Origin: Microlunatus lacustris
GTDB taxonomy: Bacteria > Actinomycetota > Actinomycetes > Propionibacteriales > Propionibacteriaceae
Direction of reading: 5' to 3'
DNA: 64,000 nucleotides
Assembly (NCBI GenBank): GCA_039527025.1
Contig: BAAAJN010000012.1
Span: forward strand, 44,967-108,966
Positions 9,166 through 17,164 of this stretch are shown piece after piece. The position numbers were made by a program, and so were the translations under genes. The stretch's first letter is position 1, and every line of letters starts with the position of its first letter. The notes below the pieces were generated by a model, which made no database searches, had not been told where the DNA came from, and was given only the letters and a program-made list of their open reading frames with translations.

Positions 9166-10788
9166 ATGGCGCCGACAGGGCAGACCAGCGTCCTGGTCAC
9201 CGACGCGGCCCTTGATGCTTTGGCTCACCTCACCGCCACGTGGAAGCTGTCCCGGGACGCGACGGTCCGCCGGCTCTTGGCCGACTTCGTCGAGTTGCAG
9301 AGCAGCGAAGATCCAGACAACCGACTGACGCACATATCCACGGTTCTCAACCACCCCCTCTGTCTGCCGCCCTCGGTAGAGAAGATCCCCCGTCGTCGTC
9401 TCACCTTCCGTGTCGACCCCGATGTGGCTCACGAGGCCGCGGCTCTCGCGTACAAGATTCCCGGTCGTGCACGTCGACAGTCGCACCGCGATTACGCATC
9501 TCGGCCTCTGACCGACGCCGTGCTCACAGCCCTCGCCGCGGCGCGGCCTTTCGTCGACATTGGTTTGGATGGCCTCCCGGACCTGTTGTCGTGGCGGGAG
9601 GCCGACGGGTTATGGCGCTTGACCGTGGCAGCCACCCTCACGCAGACAGAACGAGACACTCGGCGTGACGGCCCGCCGGACCTGGCTGCGATGCTCGAGG
9701 ACGCCGAGGTGGTTTGGCACTCGCGCTGGCGGGCGCAAGTAGCTCTGCATCTGGCGCGGCATCTGTTCACTGGGTCGGATGCGATTGAGAACCGGCGTTG
9801 GGTCGGTGAGCAGCGCGACAGGTTCCGCATTGAGTTCACAAACGTATCGGACGACCGGGTGGTCTTTGGGGGCCACGAGTACACCGAAGGCGCCCCGGCG
9901 GAGCGAGCAAGCTCAGAGGGACGAGCCGCCACCGCGATCTGGCGCGGCAAGCGCCAGATGGCTCATGAAGACCTGGCGAAATGGTTTGCGGCCGAGCCGG
10001 TCCCGGGTTCTCCAAAGACCGTCGAACCTCCTGGCTGGAGTCTCATGCAGCCCAGCGGGTGGCGTGTGTTGCGGCTACCCACCGCCCAAAAGCTGCGTCC
10101 CCAGCACCGTGATCTGGTCGCCTCCGGCGCACTGCTGCAGCTCCCAGCCGGCAGTACAAAGGCGCTGTGGCCGCTGACCGAGTATTGGCGGCCGGTCCCC
10201 GGTTTCGACCAAGCGGTGGCGGCGGCTCGGCAACTCCGCCTAGAGCCGATCGAGATCGCCGAAGCGGTGTTGGTGTCTCACCTCGACGAGGAGGGCAAGC
10301 AGGATGAGGACGGCGAAGACGATGGTGGTGAAACACCCATCCACCTGAAGGCCTACCCGGTCGTGCCAATGCAAACGGCCTATGAGGCCGGCTTGATCAG
10401 CAGCGATGAACTTAGCGAGGCAACACGACAGGCAGCCATCTCGACGTCCGCGCGGATTCAGGCAGTTCTGGCCCACGCCGAGCGAGACGGAATCATCTCC
10501 GGCGATGAGCTTCGTCGCCTTCAGGGGGCAAGACTCGATCCCTCGGCATTTGGCGAAGCTGCCCGCGACCTGCACCTCAAGTTCTGGGTCTCAGAGCCGA
10601 TGTGGACATGGGAGGTTGCCTCCCTGCCTGCGATCCTCGCACTGCCCAGCACACCAGAGCAGCTCAGACTCCGCGCCCGAGAGTGGTTCCGCCACGTCCA
10701 GCTTGCTCTGGAACGGGATATGCACGAAGCCTGGAAGCAGGCGATGTGGCACATTATTCGGGATCGCGATGAGGACTACTCCTTCTGA
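9166..10788 (+). CDS. unknown 540-aa protein with RHH-like N-terminus
   Basis: The N-terminal 40 residues (SVLVTDAALDALAHL, then LSRDATVRRLLADFVEL) look like a ribbon-helix-helix DNA-binding segment. The body is unassigned and has an acidic loop EEGKQDEDGEDDGGE near residue 370. It is divergent from the defence operon and could regulate it or supply another component; both ideas are inference. The start is ATG 9166, since upstream in-frame codons cover the promoter region of the opposite operon. No clear ribosome-binding site is visible, so it may be leaderless. Confidence 0.65.
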   Translation: MAPTGQTSVLVTDAALDALAHLTATWKLSRDATVRRLLADFVELQSSEDPDNRLTHISTVLNHPLCLPPSVEKIPRRRLTFRVDPDVAHEAAALAYKIPGRARRQSHRDYASRPLTDAVLTALAAARPFVDIGLDGLPDLLSWREADGLWRLTVAATLTQTERDTRRDGPPDLAAMLEDAEVVWHSRWRAQVALHLARHLFTGSDAIENRRWVGEQRDRFRIEFTNVSDDRVVFGGHEYTEGAPAERASSEGRAATAIWRGKRQMAHEDLAKWFAAEPVPGSPKTVEPPGWSLMQPSGWRVLRLPTAQKLRPQHRDLVASGALLQLPAGSTKALWPLTEYWRPVPGFDQAVAAARQLRLEPIEIAEAVLVSHLDEEGKQDEDGEDDGGETPIHLKAYPVVPMQTAYEAGLISSDELSEATRQAAISTSARIQAVLAHAERDGIISGDELRRLQGARLDPSAFGEAARDLHLKFWVSEPMWTWEVASLPAILALPSTPEQLRLRAREWFRHVQLALERDMHEAWKQAMWHIIRDRDEDYSF

Positions 10789-10842
10789 AGTGTGGTATTC
10801 ACCGTAGTGCGGGGGGTGCGACCTGCTGCGAGCGTTGTTTCC

Positions 10843-11052
10843 ATGAACAAGATTGATCGCCAAAAGCGTCGAGAACCGACGCCACTCCTGCCCCTACGAC
10901 TCCTTGTCCTCGGAACCGCCAGCCTGCTTGTCGGCCTCGTTGTGGGTCTCTTCACTTGGTGCGCTTCTCAAGACGGCACGGCAGCAATCCTGAGCGGCCT
11001 CGCCTCAAGTGGCCTTGCTCTCGACCGGCTCCAGAACTGGACGGGCACTTGA
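10843..11052 (+). CDS. small two-part membrane protein
   Basis: A 69-residue product has a charged N-terminus (MNKIDRQKRREP) and one long hydrophobic stretch (LLVLGTASLLVGLVVGLFTW), followed by a polar tail with a possible second half-helix. It lies 54 bases after the 540-aa gene and could be the last gene of that transcript. There is no recognised family. The 160 bases after it contain no gene. Confidence 0.4.
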   Translation: MNKIDRQKRREPTPLLPLRLLVLGTASLLVGLVVGLFTWCASQDGTAAILSGLASSGLALDRLQNWTGT

Positions 11053-11216
11053 GGTCTACCTGGGCCAGCACCGCGTCCCCGCCGCAGCTCGGCGGCGAGA
11101 CGACGGACGACGACGAAGACGGGCGGCGGAGGCGGCGGCGGCGGCGTGTAGGAAGTCGATCATCTTGTCGTGGCTGATGTGCCCCCGACCAGGAAGATGA
11201 CAAGATCAATGGCGGC

Positions 11217-11655
11217 TCAGTCTCTCGCTAACTTGTCGGATTCTTCACCCGAGACAATCAGCTTGTGGGTCTGGTGGGTCTCGACCTCGAACACCCCTGG
11301 CTGCTCGGCGGTGAACTCGACTTTCGGCCGGCTCGTCCGGGCCCGACGGGCAGCGCGTGGTTGTAGCCGTGCACGTGGATCGAGTCCGCGGTGTCGCTGA
11401 CCGCGGTATGGAACACCGTCTGCCCGAGACTTCAATCCGAATGCTCTCGGCGCGATCGATGTCAGCCTGCCGTCAGCGTTCGTCACCGCGACCGTGACGT
11501 CAGCCGTCTGCTCTGTCGCAGTGCCGGAGGGGCTCGCTGAGCTCGGCGGCGTCGTGCTCACCGGCCGCGCTGGGCGAGGAGTCCCCCGCGGTCGCGCAAC
11601 TGGCCCCAGCGAGCAACAGGGCGAGAGTGGGCAGGGTGAAGAAGGGTCGAAACAC
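11217..11655 (-). pseudogene. frameshifted cupredoxin-like lipoprotein gene
   Basis: The gene starts at GTG 11655 with AGGAG upstream and a clear lipoprotein signal (LALLLAGASC). Conserved cupredoxin pieces then appear in different frames in the right order: TADVTVAV, RAESIRIEVSG, VSDTADSIHVHGYNHA, VEFTAEQPGVFEVETH. At least three indels are needed to restore one frame. Intact relatives are secreted single-domain copper proteins ending in the GVFEVE motif. It lies just downstream of the CDF exporter on the same strand, so it was probably part of the metal-resistance operon. Confidence 0.7.
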
Positions 11656-11664
11656 GGCGCTCTC

Positions 11665-12765
11665 CTAGCAACGGTGTGGTGGGGGAGCGTCAGGCTGGCG
11701 CTCGTGAGCTGTCGCCGCGGTATGCGCCGAGGGGATGAGCCGCACCCCCTGCACGCTGGAGATACGGCTTCGAAGTGCGTCGGTCAGGCCGTGCTCGAGC
11801 TCGTGGAAGCGCCCGACGGGCATCGCCGGGTCGGTGGTGACGGTGGCTTCGACGTCGAGCCGGTGTCCGATCCAGCGCATCCTCATGGCGTTGACGCCGG
11901 CGATACCCGGCGTGGCGGCGACCGTCTCCTCAGCCGTGTGGACCAGGCCGGGGTCGACGCCGTCGAGGAGGCGGCGGCCGATGTCGCGGGCTGTGCCCCA
12001 CAGCAGGACGAAGATCGCGACGCTGATGACCAGAGCGACGAGTGGGTCGGCGAGCGGGAAGCCAAGCCAGATGCCGATCACGCCGAGCACCACCGCGAGG
12101 GAGGTGAAGCCGTCGGTGCGGGCGTGCACTCCGTCGGCGACCAGGGCCGCGGAGCCGATCTGGCGGCCGACGCGGATTCGGTAGACCGCGACCAGCTCGT
12201 TGCCGGCGAACCCGACCAGGCCGGCTGCGAGGACCCAGCCGAGGTTGGTGACTGGCTGCGGCTCGAAGAACCGCCGGACAGCCTCGTACCCGGCGACCAC
12301 GGCGGACAGGGCGATCATGGCCACGATGAACAGCCCCGCCAGGTCCTCAACCCGGCCGTAGCCGTAGGTGTAGCGGCGCGACGCCGCCCGCCGACCGAGG
12401 ACGAACGCGATCCATAGCGGCACCGCCGTCAGGGCGTCGGAGGCGTTGTGGATGGTGTCGGCCAGTAGTGCCACTGAGCCGCTGATGACGACGACGACCA
12501 GTTGCAGAACTGCTGTCACCCCGAGGGCGACCAGGCTCAGCTTGACCGCTCGGATGCCGGCCTCGCTGGCCTCCAGGGCGTCGTCGATCGAGTCGGCCGA
12601 GTCGTGGCTGTGGGGGACGAACAGGCCGTAGAAGAACCCCTTGACCCCCGACGGGTGCTCGTGCCCGTGCTCATGACCGGGTCTGTGGTCGTCGTCATGG
12701 GTGTGCGGTGCGTCGGAGTGGGGGTGCTGGTGAGGATGTGGGTGCTCGTGGTGGGGGGCGGTCAT
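11665..12765 (-). CDS. cation diffusion facilitator (Zn/Co/Cd efflux)
   Basis: The 366-residue membrane protein has a His-rich N-terminus (residues 4-40), six membrane helices and a cytoplasmic C-terminal domain. The metal-site pairs H-N-A-S-D (ADTIHNASDAL) in helix 2 and H-A-R-T-D (GVHARTDGF) in helix 5 fit zinc-type CDF proteins such as ZitB/CzcD. It likely exports divalent metal ions in exchange for protons. ATG 12765 directly follows the ArsR stop, so the two genes form an operon controlled by that repressor. Confidence 0.9.
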   Translation of the reverse strand: MTAPHHEHPHPHQHPHSDAPHTHDDDHRPGHEHGHEHPSGVKGFFYGLFVPHSHDSADSIDDALEASEAGIRAVKLSLVALGVTAVLQLVVVVISGSVALLADTIHNASDALTAVPLWIAFVLGRRAASRRYTYGYGRVEDLAGLFIVAMIALSAVVAGYEAVRRFFEPQPVTNLGWVLAAGLVGFAGNELVAVYRIRVGRQIGSAALVADGVHARTDGFTSLAVVLGVIGIWLGFPLADPLVALVISVAIFVLLWGTARDIGRRLLDGVDPGLVHTAEETVAATPGIAGVNAMRMRWIGHRLDVEATVTTDPAMPVGRFHELEHGLTDALRSRISSVQGVRLIPSAHTAATAHERQPDAPPPHRC

Positions 12766-12766
12766 G

Positions 12767-13147
12767 TCAGCTGCCTCGGTTGGTGGTGCGTCGGTGGTGG
12801 CCTGGGTGGTCGTCGACGGAGTGCTCGGCCTGGTCGATGGCGTCGGCGACCAAGCGGCGGGCATGCTCGTTCGCCAGCCGGTAGTAGACCCGGTTGGCTT
12901 CATGACGAGTGGCGACGATGCGGGCCAGTCGCAGCTTGGCCAGGTGCTGCGACACCGCCGTCGGTGACTTGCCCACCAGCTCGGCGAGTGTGTTCACCGA
13001 CAGCTCACCGTCCTGGAGTGCCAGCACGATGCGGACGCGGGTGGCGTCGGCCAGCATGGTGAAGACCTCGACGGCCAGCTCCACGATCTGCTCGTCGGCG
13101 CGCTCACTCACCTCGGACAGCGTTCTACTCTTCGTATCTTCGACCAT
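12767..13147 (-). CDS. ArsR/SmtB-family metal-sensing repressor
   Basis: The 126-residue protein has the winged-helix core LADATRVRIVLAL and a recognition helix in SPTAVSQHLAKLR, and ends in a His-rich tail (SVDDHPGHHRR) that could bind Zn or Co. It is the first gene of a two-gene operon with the CDF exporter and would release the operon when metal is in excess. A perfect inverted repeat overlaps its own start codon. Start at ATG 13147. Confidence 0.9.
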   Translation of the reverse strand: MVEDTKSRTLSEVSERADEQIVELAVEVFTMLADATRVRIVLALQDGELSVNTLAELVGKSPTAVSQHLAKLRLARIVATRHEANRVYYRLANEHARRLVADAIDQAEHSVDDHPGHHRRTTNRGS

Positions 13148-13155
13148 GCGAAGAT
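13136..13155 (-). promoter_or_regulatory. inverted-repeat operator over the arsR start
   Basis: ATCTTCG and CGAAGAT face each other across six bases that include the ATG of the ArsR-like gene. The position and symmetry fit an autoregulatory ArsR/SmtB operator. The assignment is inferred from position. Confidence 0.5.
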
Positions 13156-13215
13156 TCTCTCACACGGAGCAGCGGCTTAGACATGACGCCGCTGCCCGGC
13201 ACGGCGGCAGCGGCT

Positions 13216-13479
13216 TTAGGCGAGGGAGAGGAAGAGCTTTTCCATCTTCTGGGTGTCGAGGCTTTCGGCGCCGTCTTCGGCGATGCACTGTTTGAGGCCG
13301 GTGGCGATGATGGCGAAGCCGGCGCGGTCGAGGGCGCGGCTGACGGCGGCGAGTTGGGTGACGACGGCTTCGCAGTCCTGGCCTTCGTCGAGCATCCGGA
13401 TGACGGCGTTGAGTTGGCCTTGGGCTCGTTTGAGCCGGTTGGAGATGGGGCGGACGGTGCCGGGGTCGAGCTGGACCAT
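13216..13479 (-). CDS. CsoR/CstR-family repressor 1
   Basis: The 87-residue all-helical protein belongs to the DUF156 (CsoR/RcnR/CstR) family. Cys36 (GQDCEAVV) and Cys65 (LKQCI) are present. The position four before the second Cys, a His in copper-sensing CsoR, is Gly here. Loss of that ligand, together with a sulfur-transfer neighbourhood, favours a persulfide-sensing CstR-type role over copper sensing. Its ATG overlaps the stop of the DUF302 gene (TGATG), so both are read from the operator at 14007-14022. Confidence 0.85.
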   Translation of the reverse strand: MVQLDPGTVRPISNRLKRAQGQLNAVIRMLDEGQDCEAVVTQLAAVSRALDRAGFAIIATGLKQCIAEDGAESLDTQKMEKLFLSLA

Positions 13480-13883
13480 CAGCGGGCCGGGTCCGCGGTG
13501 AGGCTGTCGAGGGCGGCGGTGAGCCGCTGCGCGGCGTCGTCGGCCACACTTTGCAGGGCGGGGTTGTCGGTCATCGACACCATGGTCTGCGGGTCGGCGG
13601 CCTCGACCAGCGTGGTGGTCTGGTTGAGGGCGCGGACGACGACGTTGCAGGGCAGCAGCAGGCCGATCGACGGCTCAGCCTGTAGCGCGGCCAGGGCGAG
13701 CGGTGGCCGGCAGGCGCCCAGGATCACCTGGGGGGCTATGTCGGCGTCCAGCTTGGCTTTCATCGTCGCCTGGACGTCGATCTCGGTCAGGACCCCGAAG
13801 CCTTGGTCGGCGAGCGCGGCTCGGACCTGGGCTACGACGGTGTCGTAGGGCTGGTCGACGGTGGTGGTGATGGCGTAGCTCAT
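13479..13883 (-). CDS. DUF302 family protein
   Basis: The 134-residue product has the DUF302 pattern: YDTVVAQVRAALADQGFGVL at the front, ILGACRPPLALAAL in the middle, and GLLLPCNVVVR near the end. The conserved Cys in GAC and PC are kept. DUF302 proteins are frequent companions of sulfurtransferases and CsoR-type regulators, but their reaction is unknown. ATG 13883 is used, since the upstream frame is antisense to DUF2243 coding sequence. It is cotranscribed with repressor 1. Confidence 0.85.
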   Translation of the reverse strand: MSYAITTTVDQPYDTVVAQVRAALADQGFGVLTEIDVQATMKAKLDADIAPQVILGACRPPLALAALQAEPSIGLLLPCNVVVRALNQTTTLVEAADPQTMVSMTDNPALQSVADDAAQRLTAALDSLTADPAR

Positions 13884-14006
13884 GGCGGTGTCTCCTGCGT
13901 CGTCGGGAGGTGGCGGATACCGGTACGGGTATAGCACCAGGCGGTCTGCGGCCATTCCCGGGCCGGGTGGGGGATGGTCAGCGGTGTCGTCTACCGTAGG
14001 CCTAAG

Positions 14007-14022
14007 ATACCCCACCCGGTAT
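14007..14022. promoter_or_regulatory. CstR/CsoR-type operator 1
   Basis: ATACC-CCACCC-GGTAT is a perfect 5+5 inverted repeat with a 6-base centre. It lies between the divergent DUF302/repressor pair and the DUF2243 gene and matches the general CstR/CsoR operator form. The same 16-base layout occurs at 14638, 15051 and 27142. Confidence 0.7.
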
Positions 14023-14050
14023 TGGGATGGGACGGAAAGGAGATCTGCAG

Positions 14051-14542
14051 ATGGCGGCGGTCGTGACTCCCGGTGAGCTTCCTGAGCGGAGCCGGGCCTC
14101 GTACCGAGCGCGCAACACTGGTTCTGGGCTGCTGTTCGGGGTCGGACTGGTTTCCTTCGTTGACGAGACCGTCTTCCACCAGCTGTTGCACTGGCACCAC
14201 TTCTACGACAAGTCGACGACCGAGGCGGGTCTGGTGTCGGACGGGTTGTTCCCCGCCTTCGGGTGGTTCGCCGTCGTCGCTGCACTGTTCATGGTGGCCG
14301 ATCTCCGCCGCCACGCCGGCTTGTGGTGGTCTCGCTGGGTCGGGGGAGTCTTGATCGGCGCGGGTGGGTTTCAGCTCTACGACGGCCTGGTGCAGCACAA
14401 GATCTTGGGGCTGCACCAGATCCGCTACGGGGTCGACCTCATCTCCTACGACGTGACCTGGAACATGGTCGCCGCCGTCCTGATCGGCGTGGGCGTTGTC
14501 CTCACGGTGCGTACCCGTGCTGCCGGCGCGGCTCGAGCCTGA
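14051..14542 (+). CDS. DUF2243 membrane protein
   Basis: The 163-residue protein has four membrane helices and the DUF2243 hallmarks GFVDE-like (GLVSFVDETVFHQLLHWHHFYD) and the C-terminal QHKILGLHQIR. The function of the family is unknown; conserved His residues suggest metal or heme handling. ATG 14051 follows GAAAGGAG at the right distance and is preferred over ATG 14027, which overlaps the regulatory region. The gene is divergent from the DUF302-repressor pair and probably shares operator 1. Confidence 0.85.
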   Translation: MAAVVTPGELPERSRASYRARNTGSGLLFGVGLVSFVDETVFHQLLHWHHFYDKSTTEAGLVSDGLFPAFGWFAVVAALFMVADLRRHAGLWWSRWVGGVLIGAGGFQLYDGLVQHKILGLHQIRYGVDLISYDVTWNMVAAVLIGVGVVLTVRTRAAGAARA

Positions 14543-14637
14543 GCCGGCGGCAGCAGTCGACGCCGGGGCTCGCCCAGGGGCTGTGGTCCTTGCACGCAGG
14601 CTCCTGGTCCTGGGAATAGGCTGCTAGTGTCGACGTT

Positions 14638-14653
14638 ATACCCCCCGGGGTAC
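14638..14653. promoter_or_regulatory. CstR/CsoR-type operator 2
   Basis: ATACC-CCCCGG-GGTAC has the same layout as operator 1 with one outer mismatch. It lies 18 bases before the GTG of repressor 2, fitting autoregulation. Confidence 0.65.
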
Positions 14654-14670
14654 CCGGTCGAAGGAGAGTT

Positions 14671-14940
14671 GTGAACGTAGACATGAGCGAGCTGAGCGAC
14701 GTGGTCGCGCGCCTGAAGCGGGTGCACGGCCAGGTCGCCGGGATCATCAAGATGATCGAGGAGGGGCGTGACTGCACCGACGTGGTCACCCAGCTCGCCG
14801 CCGTATCGCGGGCGTTGGACAAGGCCGGCTTCAAGATCATCGCCACGGGGATGCGGCAGTGCATGCTGGCTGAGGCTGACGGCTCCACCCGGCGGATCGA
14901 CCAAGCCGAGCTCGAGCGCCTGTTCCTCTCCCTCGCCTGA
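14671..14940 (+). CDS. CsoR/CstR-family repressor 2
   Basis: The 89-residue helical repressor has Cys35 (RDCTDVV) and Cys64 (MRQCM), and again Gly instead of the copper-ligand His four residues before the second Cys. It is about 60 percent identical by eye to repressor 1, suggesting paralogues. It precedes the persulfide dioxygenase-rhodanese fusion, like cstR in the staphylococcal cst operon, so it likely senses sulfane sulfur through a Cys-Cys polysulfide bridge. GTG 14671 has AAGGAG upstream. Confidence 0.85.
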   Translation: MNVDMSELSDVVARLKRVHGQVAGIIKMIEEGRDCTDVVTQLAAVSRALDKAGFKIIATGMRQCMLAEADGSTRRIDQAELERLFLSLA

Positions 14941-15050
14941 CCTCTCAGTCTGTCCGTGCCTGGGTGCGGGGGCGCCCGGGCACGGATGCCTACGTCGGCG
15001 TAGACCGCTGCACCTTGTTGGCTGCAGGCGAACAACCCTTTCATCTCTAA

Positions 15051-15066
15051 ATACCCTACGGGGTAG
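15051..15066. promoter_or_regulatory. CstR/CsoR-type operator 3
   Basis: ATACC-CTACGG-GGTAG, same 16-base layout with one outer mismatch, ends 14 bases before the start of the persulfide dioxygenase fusion. Bound repressor would cover the ribosome-loading region or the promoter of that gene. Confidence 0.65.
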
Positions 15067-15080
15067 GGAAGTGAGTACCC

Positions 15081-16478
15081 GTGAGTACGACCAGTTCGAT
15101 CGAGATCGTCACCATCGAGACGTCCAGCCTGGGGGACCGGAGCTACCTGGCCCACGACGGCACAGTCGCTGTCGTCGTCGACCCCCAGCGCGACATCGAC
15201 CGTGTTCTGGACCTCACCTCGCGCCTCGGCGTGCAGGTTGGCCTGGTGGCGGAGACCCACGTGCACAACGACTACGTCACCGGAGGCTTGGAGCTGGCGG
15301 GGCGCACCGGCGCGTCCTATCTGGTGCCGGCCGACAGCGGGGTGGACTTCGAGCACACCCGGGCCGGTGACGGCGACGTATTTGAGGCCGGTGCCATGCG
15401 GGTGCGGGTCCTGCACACCCCTGGGCACACCCACCATCACGTCAGCTTCGTCTTGGAGACCAGCGACGGTGAAGTTCGTGCGGTGTTCACCGGCGGGTCG
15501 ATGCTGTACGGAGCGACCGGGCGGACCGACCTGGTCAGCCCCGCCGACACCGACGAGCTGACCCACGCCCAGTACCACTCGGTGCAGCGGTTGGCGCGGG
15601 AGCTGCCGGCTGACACCGAGATCTTCCCCACCCACGGGTTCGGCAGCTTCTGCTCAGCGACTCCGACCAGCGGCACGGCGTCCACGGTGGCGGAGCAGCA
15701 GCAGGTGAACCCGGCGCTCACTCTGGCTGAGCAGGACTACGTCGATCAGCTGTTGGCCGGGCTCGACGCCTACCCCGCCTACTACGCCCACATGGGGCCG
15801 ATCAACCGCCGCGGCCCCGCCCCGGTGGACCTGTCCCTGCCCGCCCCGGTGGACCCGACCGAGCTCCGCCGACGGATCGAGGCGGGGGAGTGGGTGGTGG
15901 ACCTGCGGGACCGCACCGCCTTCGCTGCTGACCACCTGTCGGGGTCGCTGGGGTTCGAGCTGTCGAACAACTTCGTCACCTACCTCGGCTGGCTGTACAA
16001 GTACGGCACCCCGCTGACCCTCATCGGGGAGAGCGAGGAGCAGGTTACCGACGCCCGGCGAGAGCTGGTGAGGATCGGGATCGACGACCTCGCCGGGGTG
16101 GCCGTCGGCGACGTCGACACCCTCGCCGCGGGCGAGGCGCTGCGCTCCTACCGGGTCAGCGACTTCGCCGGGCTGGCCGCTCGCAAGCAGGAAGGCTCGG
16201 TGCAGGTTCTCGACGCCCGCCGCAACGACGAGCGGGCCGCCGGTCATGTGAGCGGCTCGATGCACATCCCGCTGCACCAGCTCGCGGACCGGCTCGACGA
16301 GGTTCCGCAAGGGGAGCTGTGGGTCTACTGCGGCTCCGGATACCGGGCCTCGATCGCCGCCTCGATCCTGGACCGCCCCGGCCGCGAGGTCGTCTTGGTC
16401 AACGACGCCTACGACACCGCCAAGGATGCCCGCCTCGAGGACGAGCAGCCTACCGAAGGCGCCGGCAGCAGCGCTTGA
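15081..16478 (+). CDS. persulfide dioxygenase-rhodanese fusion (CstB-like)
   Basis: The N-terminal metallo-beta-lactamase domain has H60-x-H62-x-D64 (THVHNDYVTG), H116 (HTPGHTHHH), D150 (GATGRTD) and H185 (PTHGFGSFC), the mononuclear iron ligands of ETHE1/CstB persulfide dioxygenases. Two rhodanese-like domains follow. The first lacks an active-site Cys; the second has the catalytic loop YCGSGYRAS with Cys417. The 465-residue enzyme probably oxidises persulfide to sulfite and transfers sulfur to thiosulfate in the cytoplasm, detoxifying hydrogen sulfide. It sits under operator 3. Start GTG 15081. Confidence 0.9.
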   Translation: MSTTSSIEIVTIETSSLGDRSYLAHDGTVAVVVDPQRDIDRVLDLTSRLGVQVGLVAETHVHNDYVTGGLELAGRTGASYLVPADSGVDFEHTRAGDGDVFEAGAMRVRVLHTPGHTHHHVSFVLETSDGEVRAVFTGGSMLYGATGRTDLVSPADTDELTHAQYHSVQRLARELPADTEIFPTHGFGSFCSATPTSGTASTVAEQQQVNPALTLAEQDYVDQLLAGLDAYPAYYAHMGPINRRGPAPVDLSLPAPVDPTELRRRIEAGEWVVDLRDRTAFAADHLSGSLGFELSNNFVTYLGWLYKYGTPLTLIGESEEQVTDARRELVRIGIDDLAGVAVGDVDTLAAGEALRSYRVSDFAGLAARKQEGSVQVLDARRNDERAAGHVSGSMHIPLHQLADRLDEVPQGELWVYCGSGYRASIAASILDRPGREVVLVNDAYDTAKDARLEDEQPTEGAGSSA

Positions 16479-16537
16479 CCAGTCACGGAATCAACCTCCC
16501 CCTGTTCTTTTCAGAACAGACACGCAAGGACAAGACC

Positions 16538-17137
16538 ATGAGCATCTCCACCCCGCCCACTCCTGACACCGTCGACGCCACCACCGTCATCGACTGGTCC
16601 AAAGACCCCGACGCCGTGACCATCATCGACGTCCGCACACCCGCGGAGTTCGAGACCGCCCACATCGCCGGCTCCTACAACGTTCCCCTCGATCTGCTCG
16701 GCGAGCACGCCGCCCAGTTCGCTGCCCGTCTGGACCGCGAAGTGGTGCTGGTCTGCCAGTCCGGTACGCGGGCCACCCAGGCCCGGCAGCGGCTGGCCGG
16801 CGTCGGTGCGCAGAACCTGCACATCTTGGAGGGTGGGGTTCCGGGGTTCACCGCCGCCGGCGGTGAGATCGTGCGCGGCCAGGCCCGCTGGGCCTTGGAC
16901 CGGCAGGTCCGCCTGGCAGCGGGCTCCCTGGTGCTGGCCAGCATCGTGGCGAGCCTGCGCCTGCCCGCACTCCGTTTCGTCGCCGGCGGCATCGGCGCTG
17001 GTCTGACCTGGTCGGCGGTGAGCAACACCTGCGCGATGGGCAACCTGCTGGGTCGGCTGCCCTACAACCAAGGTCCCGCCGCCCCCAACGCCAGCGACAT
17101 CCTCGACCGACTGCCCCAGCTACAGTCCGCGGCCTGA
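16538..17137 (+). CDS. rhodanese with membrane tail (DUF2892)
   Basis: The first 110 residues form one rhodanese domain with catalytic loop LVCQSGTRAT (Cys73). The rest has two membrane helices and the DUF2892 pattern (ARWALDRQVRLAAGSLVLA, then CAMGNLLGRLPYN), as in YgaP. It likely transfers sulfane sulfur near the membrane. It follows the dioxygenase fusion by 59 bases, and AAGGA lies 8 bases before ATG 16538, so it is probably the next gene of the sulfur operon. Confidence 0.88.
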   Translation: MSISTPPTPDTVDATTVIDWSKDPDAVTIIDVRTPAEFETAHIAGSYNVPLDLLGEHAAQFAARLDREVVLVCQSGTRATQARQRLAGVGAQNLHILEGGVPGFTAAGGEIVRGQARWALDRQVRLAAGSLVLASIVASLRLPALRFVAGGIGAGLTWSAVSNTCAMGNLLGRLPYNQGPAAPNASDILDRLPQLQSAA

Positions 17138-17164
17138 CAGCGGGGCGTCGCGTCCCCTCTCGTT

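Noticed and set aside
1619..10788. DISARM or BREX assignment for the defence island
   Set aside because: The SNF2 helicase and methyltransferase fit DISARM loosely, but the DrmA, DrmB and DrmC types and the BREX PglZ and BrxC types are absent.
11101..11215. Inverted pieces CATCTTGTC and GACAAGAT as a possible transposon left end
   Set aside because: They lack the TGTCGCC terminus and the repeated TnsB-type pattern seen at 35191-35247.
13216..13479. Copper-sensing CsoR assignment
   Set aside because: The His four residues before the second Cys is Gly in both paralogues, and the neighbours are sulfur genes, so CstR-like is the better fit.
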